From Ziziphus jujuba (lineage: Eukaryota > Streptophyta > Magnoliopsida > Rosales > Rhamnaceae), in contig NC_083387.1 of assembly GCF_031755915.1 (NCBI RefSeq), forward strand, positions 16,327,001 through 16,391,000: a stretch of 64,000 nt of DNA, written 5' to 3'. Both the position numbers and the translations under genes were made by a program. The notes under the pieces are model-generated. The model had not been told where the DNA came from and searched no databases. It saw only the letters and a list, made by a program, of their open reading frames with translations. This document shows positions 58,285 through 64,000 of this stretch, one piece after another. The first letter of the stretch is position 1, and each line of letters begins with the position of its first letter.

Positions 58285-61200
58285 ATGTTCAGTTTATGTA
58301 CTTCAGCAAGCTTTGAGAGCTTGGTGTAACATCCTATCCTAAAAAATGTCCCAAATTTTGTTACTTTAACTTCGTTTGGCCAACTTGACTATTTATGGAT
58401 CCTAAGTTTGATCTTTTATATGGTTGATATTTTGGTTTGACTAGTATACCATTGCATGGAGCATGTCCCATAGTGAACAAATCCTTAAATATCTGTTTTG
58501 TCCCCTAAACATGAGAAACTTGTTCTTAGACCCATGGGTCCGAACTCAGTCAACTTGAACCTATTTGAACACAAATTGAGTCATCACCATTTTTCCTCTT
58601 TGTAGCCACCCATAAGTTACATGCACTGACCAATGACAAGCCCACTTTTTAACAGTTACGCTAGCAAAATTTTAGGCCAAACTATCGGCCAATTCATTGG
58701 GCTCAACCGTTTGGCATTTTCCAGCCCATTAGCCTTTTTCAGCTTTTCTAGCTCAACCCGTATTCTCTCCCTCCATTTTTGAACCCATTGAGCCCGAATC
58801 TGGCCTTCTTTTATCAAAATTCCTCACAGTTTAAAAGATCTATCAATATCAAATTTGGTCAAGTTTTCCAATGAGTATTCCAAACTTCAATGACATTTTT
58901 GGATCAAGGTAAGCTTAAATTCTTATTATCCATTCTACAAGGTTTCTATTGATATAAAGTTTGTATATTTTGAACATCATTTGATAATTTTTCATTTCTA
59001 GGTCAATTAGTTAATTATAGGTAAAATTGGACTATGTTTGAACAAAACATGGTCAAATTGGATGAAATTGAAATTGGATTAGTGTAATTAGATATTAATA
59101 GAACCATTGGAAGGTTTAATTTACTAAATTTGACCTTCAGATGAAAAATCCCAAATTTGGATATCGGTCCTAAAAGTTACGATACAATTGGACCGTTTAG
59201 TATCCAATTTATGTAATTTTATAGTTGTGTAAATTATCTTAAGACATTTAGTATACACCAATATTTTTTGAGTCTGATGAATATTTTATTATATTACAAG
59301 CACCAATATTAAGCCTCGAGCCAACCTTGCGAAGGAACAAAAATGAGCGTCAGTAGTATTTGTGAATTGCTATATTTTTAAATAGTTCTACACATTCTAG
59401 TCCAATATATATATGACTTGGATATTTTATGTTTATATTGTTTAATTTAAATGTTTATTTTATGCATATATGAAATATTTGCTTTCCTATATATGTGTTA
59501 CTATTTTATGTGACTTTTGACAAGATTAAATGGTTTTAAACTTTAATGAGTTCACAGTGAACTTATGGATTATGATATTTAAATATCTTGGCATTTGAAC
59601 TGAGATTTTAATTATTTTGGAAAATAATTGGTTTTGAGAAAGCACATTAGAAATTATATTTTTTAAGCATGTTGAAGTGTTTTATATTCTTAAATGCTTA
59701 AAAATGGTTTAAGATAATATATATTTCACTTTGGTATTTGTGTTTTAGTAGAAAATGATGATTTGGAATTTTTAAAGTATTTAAATAAATAGTTGAATTT
59801 GAATATGAAATTATACTTTATAGTATAGTATTGTTTGGAAAAGTATGATTTTATAAAAATTGTTTTATGCATATTGTACTATTATTTTTAATTAACGTAC
59901 CATATAATGCTAGTGTTTTAGTTAGTATTATATTATAGCGTACAGGTTTGCCAAGATACATGTAGTACACTAACAGTCATGAGGTTGGTTTATCCCATAG
60001 CTTTATTATTGTGATGATATCTTTCGTGCACCACGGGTTGTAAGATGGATTCATCCTACAGGTTTATATTGTCACGATGCCTTTAGGATGCTAAGGGTCA
60101 TATGATGGGTTTATCCCATGTGTTTCTTTCTTTTATTATTTGATGGTGTTTTAGGATGTTATGCGTCATTTGGCAGCATTAGGTATATCATATGGTATAT
60201 TGTTTATGTTCTTGAGTATATTATCAATTTTCTGATATTTATGGTCTTATTGCACTTTCATAATTACTTTGTGAAATTATATCTATATTATTTTATGCTC
60301 AATATTTATATCATGATTAATCCAATTTATAATATGTTAATGGTCATTGATGTCATACTATTTGAGCATTGATTTTATGATATTGATTTTGGCTACAAAT
60401 TGGATTTTGTGAAATGATTTTTAATCAGGAAACCATTCAAAAAAGTGAAATAAGAGGTTTTGTGAGAAAGAATTATAGAAATAAAATATTTTTTTCTATT
60501 GTAAAAGTAAAATGGGAGGTATTAAGAGAAAGAATTACAGAAATAAAATATTTTTTCTATTATACTATGTCAGTCACTGAGATATCTTTATCTTACATGT
60601 TATTTGGTTTTAAAATTTATTCCCCTAAGTCCAAGCAGTTAGTTGACAATCTACCTCGCGCATCACTTATTGTTCCATGTTTTCTACAGTAGCAGCAGTA
60701 TTTATCTTTCTTTATTATATTTATTTTTCTAAACTTACTTGCATTAGTTGTATTTTTCAATTTCACAATTACTCTTAGGATGCTTTGACCTAAATATTGG
60801 ATATAATAGTGACCTCATTATATATGTGTAGTTATAACCTATAATATGATAGGTTGTAGTTGTAGACCTCAACTTTATAAGTGTTGTTTGTTTGTGATTT
60901 AAGTGAGGTCCCATTAAGTATTCTTTAGGAATTTTCTTACAAGATTTCACTAAGTAGGACTATTCGGGAGATCCTAGGAGGAATCCTAGGGTGGGTCCTG
61001 TCATTGGTATGATCAATTATGCTGCACCTTGTCTACTTGGGGCTTTTGTAACTCAGACATGAATTCTTCTTTATTTTTGTTTCATTGTTCTCTTAGTGTT
61101 ATTTGGGTCCTTATTTATGTGGACGATATTATTATAACGAGGAATAATAAATAGCTTATTGCTACGTTTATTACTAAATTAAACGTCACCTGGTCCTTGA

Positions 61201-62010
61201 AGGATTTAGGCTCTTTGAACCAATTTTTTGGGTATTGAAGTACATCAAACAAGCCTTGGGATGCATTTTGAATAAGCTTAATATATTGAGTTGCTAAATA
61301 GAACCAACATGTTAGACTGCAAAATTAACCCTTCACCTACAAGTTCTTCTCACCAAATTAGTGCAACAATCAGTCAATCCTTCTCTGATGTGTTTCTTTA
61401 TCTTTGTACAATTAGTATGCTTCAGTACCTTATTGTTACTAAAACTGAAATCTCTTTTATTGTTAATAACCTAGGTCAATAAATGCACAGTAAAAGAATT
61501 CTTTGTTACCTTCAAGGTACCAAACATTTTGGACTTTTAATCGCTCTTCCAGCCATCTTCGTATAAAAGGTTTGACATATGCTGACTGGTCATCTAATAT
61601 TGATGACCGAAAATCAATAGAAGGTTATCCTATTTACCTTGGTAATTCTTTAGTTTCTTGGTCTTCCAAAAAAAAAAAAATACAGTTGCCTATTCGAGTA
61701 TGAAATTTGAATATTGGGCTTTGGCACATAGAGCTGTTGGAATTATGTTGATACAACAACTGGTGCGTGAATTGATGTTTGTTCCTCCCACTGCTCTTGT
61801 CTTGTGGTGTGACAACATAGGAGCTAACTCTCTTGCAGCCAACTTAGCATTTCATCAACACACAAAGCATGTTGAGGTTTATGTCCATTTTTTCCACGAT
61901 AAAGTTGCGCAAAATGACATGGAAGTTCGTTACACACCTACCCATGATCAAATGGCTGATACACTTATGAAGTTCCTGCCTATAGCACGGCTCTAATAGC
62001 TACAAACCAA
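58285..62010 (+). pseudogene. Copia-H pol remnant (RT and RNase H) split by a solo LTR
   Basis: Left of LTR-G the translation reads SVYVLQQALRAW, matching the RT landmark [12 protein letters not shown]. Right of it, WYDQLCCTLSTWGF continues the same domain. Further on are VLIYVDDIIITRNN near 61110 and the RNase H pieces GLTYADWSSNIDDRKSIEGY (about 61565), a STEAEY-like site altered to SMKFEYWALAH, LWCDNIGANSLAANLAFHQH (about 61805) and YTPTHDQMADTLMKFLP at the pol end. Frameshifts, for example near 61665 in an A-run, and stops are numerous. Gag, protease and integrase are not found. It is a 5'-truncated relic. Confidence 0.8.
58325..61003 (+). mobile_element. LTR-G: solo LTR of Tekay/Del type inside Copia-H
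   Basis: 2679 bp from TGTAACATCCTATCC to GGGTCCTGTCA. It shares the style and some blocks of the Gypsy-C LTR, such as GTCACTGAGATATCTTTATC and TTCCCCTAAGTCCAAGCAG, which correspond to the CACTCACTGAGATGATTAGC and TTCCTCTAGGTACCAGG blocks. The flanks are CTTGG on the left and TTGG (with the LTR's last A giving ATTGG) on the right, an eroded target duplication. Removing it joins RAW to YDQL in Copia-H. No internal region remains. Confidence 0.75.
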
Positions 62011-62040
62011 CCCTAATGTGCTTCCTTCCCCATTTAGCTT

Positions 62041-62330
62041 GGGGAAAAAGGGGGATGCGGATGATAGTACATCGATAGTGCATTTTACCTTTGTTGATTT
62101 ATTTATCGATAAGCTTTCATATAAACATCTTTGCAATCATAAAAGATGGTGTTTACTATATTATGTAGTTATCTTGCTATATAGTTGTATGGCTAATTAG
62201 CTAATGTATCTGATATCTGTAAAAGCATAATGATAACATCTTTTGTCATGTATTCATACAGCTGAATCAATACTAAATCGGCAGAGCCTTTATTATCTTA
62301 CTATCGTGTTTATTAATCTTTCATTGTATA
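62041..62330 (+). repeat. Possible Copia-H polypurine tract and 3' LTR
   Basis: A purine run GGGGAAAAAGGGGGA (62041-62055) follows the pol end by 30 bases, as in Copia elements with short LTRs. The sequence after it (TGCGGATGATAGTACATCG...) could be the 3' LTR. There is no second LTR in the window to compare with, so its end is undefined. Confidence 0.35.
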
Positions 62331-62332
62331 TA

Positions 62333-62525
62333 TATATAAGATGCTTATGTGGTGCGGACGTTCGCATGTTTTTATCATACGGACGTTCCCAAAGACAATG
62401 GTTTTTTAAGAAACCGTAATCAATACTTTATACAAAGATAACGGTTTTTTAAAAACCATCATTTTTGTAAATGTTTTCACAATAAAAATATGTAGACGTC
62501 TACACCATAGAATTGTCCTACATAT
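62333..62525. mobile_element. MITE-like foldback element 4
   Basis: The inner palindrome AATGGTTTTTTAAGAAACCG (about 62397-62420) pairs with the reverse complement of ACGGTTTTTTAAAAACCAT (about 62440-62459). The outer ends TTATGTGGTGCGGACG and, reverse-complemented, TTCTATGGTGTAGACG are inverted repeats related to those of element 1. It is flanked by TA-rich DNA. Confidence 0.6.
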
Positions 62526-64000
62526 AAATATATACGTTGTAATGATGAGATGAAAAAAATATATAAATGACATGTGCATGTTAAAATTGTTCTATTTATT
62601 TAAAAATATGGTGAAAAATTTGGCCTAAAATATATATAAATTAAAAGCTTATAAATTCGATATGTGAATGTATAATACACTATAAACTAACAAATATGGA
62701 ATGAAAAATACGGATATTAAATATATATTAAAATTAGTTATTTTTCATATATATATAGTAAAAAATATTATTATTAGTAAGATAATAATAGTTTAATATA
62801 TTAAAATAATAAATAATTATAAGCATAAAAGAATAAAATTTAAAAAAAAATTCTTTTTATTCACATTTTTTTACGTTGTCATAAAAAATAATTAAAATTA
62901 CTTATTTCAAAACAAAATACTTTTTTTTATTTGTATTATACAATAATATATAATTATGCATGTTTTCAACTTTTCCCTTCAAAAAGTACCTATTTTTCTA
63001 TACATTTGAAATTTATACGAAAAATAGGAATTTTTTCAAAAATATGTTCCATATGGGAAATGAGATTTTTTTAAAAAATATATATATATACATTCGAAGC
63101 ATACTATTTGCAAATTTACTAACTAGTGAATGAAGGGAATTTTTTTTTTTTTTTTAATGAAGGGTGTAAACTGAAAAATTTTGAAGAAAAAAATACCATG
63201 ATTATCTCTACTTATTATAAAAAGACATCCAAAAAAATTAAATAAAAATTATTTTATGATTATCTTATAAACACACGTATATTTATCATCAATGGTTACA
63301 AAAACAACTATTTATATAATGTATATTATGTTTATTTAGTATTTTTATAGTGAGCTACATAGTTATTACTTTGCAGTTTTGAAAAATTAAAAATAAACAA
63401 GTATGATTGATGAAAAATTATTATTGATAAATAATATTCCAAAAACACATAGTATTTCAAAGATAATATGTTTGTAATATATATATATATATATAGATAT
63501 ATATTATTTATTTATACATATTTATTGGCATGAAGGGATTATTTGTGATAAGCAAAAAAATCCAAAAACTATTAAATGAAAATTATTTGTTGATTATCTT
63601 ATAAACAAATATCGGCATATGTGTTTATCACCAAACAATATCAATTATTTTATCAATATCAATTATTTTATGTAAATTTTATGCTTGGTTAGATATATCG
63701 GTATGTATTAAGAATTGCTCAAAGATATTTGGATCTACCAGCACTTTTAGTTACAAAATTATACATGTGCTACAGAATTTTCAAAAACTTTCCAAAGATA
63801 TAATAAACACACTTACCCAAGATATAATAAATAATGTAATAAATAGTGTAATAAGTTTATTTGTTTAAATAAATTAATTAATTTGGAGTAAAATGTAAAA
63901 TTATATTATTAATGGATAAAAATTTGAACTGTATTGCCAACTAATTAACAACTAACTTTTACAACAAATCATCCTCTCTACACTTTAGAAGAGAAATATA
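62526..64000. other. Non-coding AT-rich region at window end
   Basis: Very AT-rich with several AT microsatellites (63077-63090, 63479-63494). The block ATTATTTTATCAATATCAA is repeated in tandem near 63637-63670. No gene or recognisable element is seen. Confidence 0.5.

Overview
This is a nuclear segment from a flowering plant, probably a eudicot. It is AT-rich and gene-poor, and most of it is nested LTR retrotransposons. I see no bacterial, phage, CRISPR, rRNA or tRNA signal. The species cannot be named from the sequence. The only apparently intact host gene is a nine-exon branched-chain aminotransferase (BCAT) at 51912-54335. Next to it are relics: a FAR1/MULE-type transposase pseudogene, a decayed Copia pol, small inverted-repeat (MITE-like) elements and microsatellites.

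Layout. (1) 1-30273 is dominated by one old Ty1/Copia element, Copia-A (LTRs 1140-1635 and 29832-30273), stretched to 29 kb by insertions. Gypsy-F (2591-8975, minus strand) lies inside its gag/protease region. LTR-B(-) (11214-28098, minus strand) lies inside its RT just after the YVDD box. LTR-B(-) itself holds the youngest-looking element, Copia-E (14466-20653, TSD ATTGC), and a second solo LTR of its own family in the opposite orientation, LTR-B(+) (22716-27721). LTR-B(+) in turn holds a solo LTR of the Gypsy-F family. The insertions are up to four levels deep, and most junctions are supported by 5-bp target duplications or by host reading frames that close when the insert is removed. (2) 30927-32336 is a FAR1/MULE transposase pseudogene cut by Gypsy-D. 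(3) 32337-48072 is Gypsy-D, a non-autonomous element with an Asp-tRNA-type primer site and a gag-like ORF. That ORF is split in frame by Gypsy-C (35346-43863, TSD TTCAT), a Tekay/Del-like chromovirus with 3.0-kb LTRs and a gutted interior. (4) 48073-51778 is non-coding and repeat-rich. (5) 51779-54443 is the BCAT gene with TATA box, exons and poly(A) signal. (6) 54444-64000 has foldback/MITE-like elements, a possible tiny TRIM-like element and a decayed Copia-H pol split by solo LTR-G.

How the parts work together. The mobile elements do not form a pathway. They record a series of insertions, solo-LTR-forming recombinations and internal deletions. The features most worth a second look are the roughly 1-kb triplication inside LTR-B(-), the piece of LTR-B-like DNA inside the Gypsy-C reverse transcriptase, coding capacity running through the polypurine tract into the LTR of Gypsy-F, the single long Copia-E frame broken by only two TAA codons, and the BCAT gene without a transit peptide. 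I did not find a convincing new biological system. Identities and boundaries were judged by eye.
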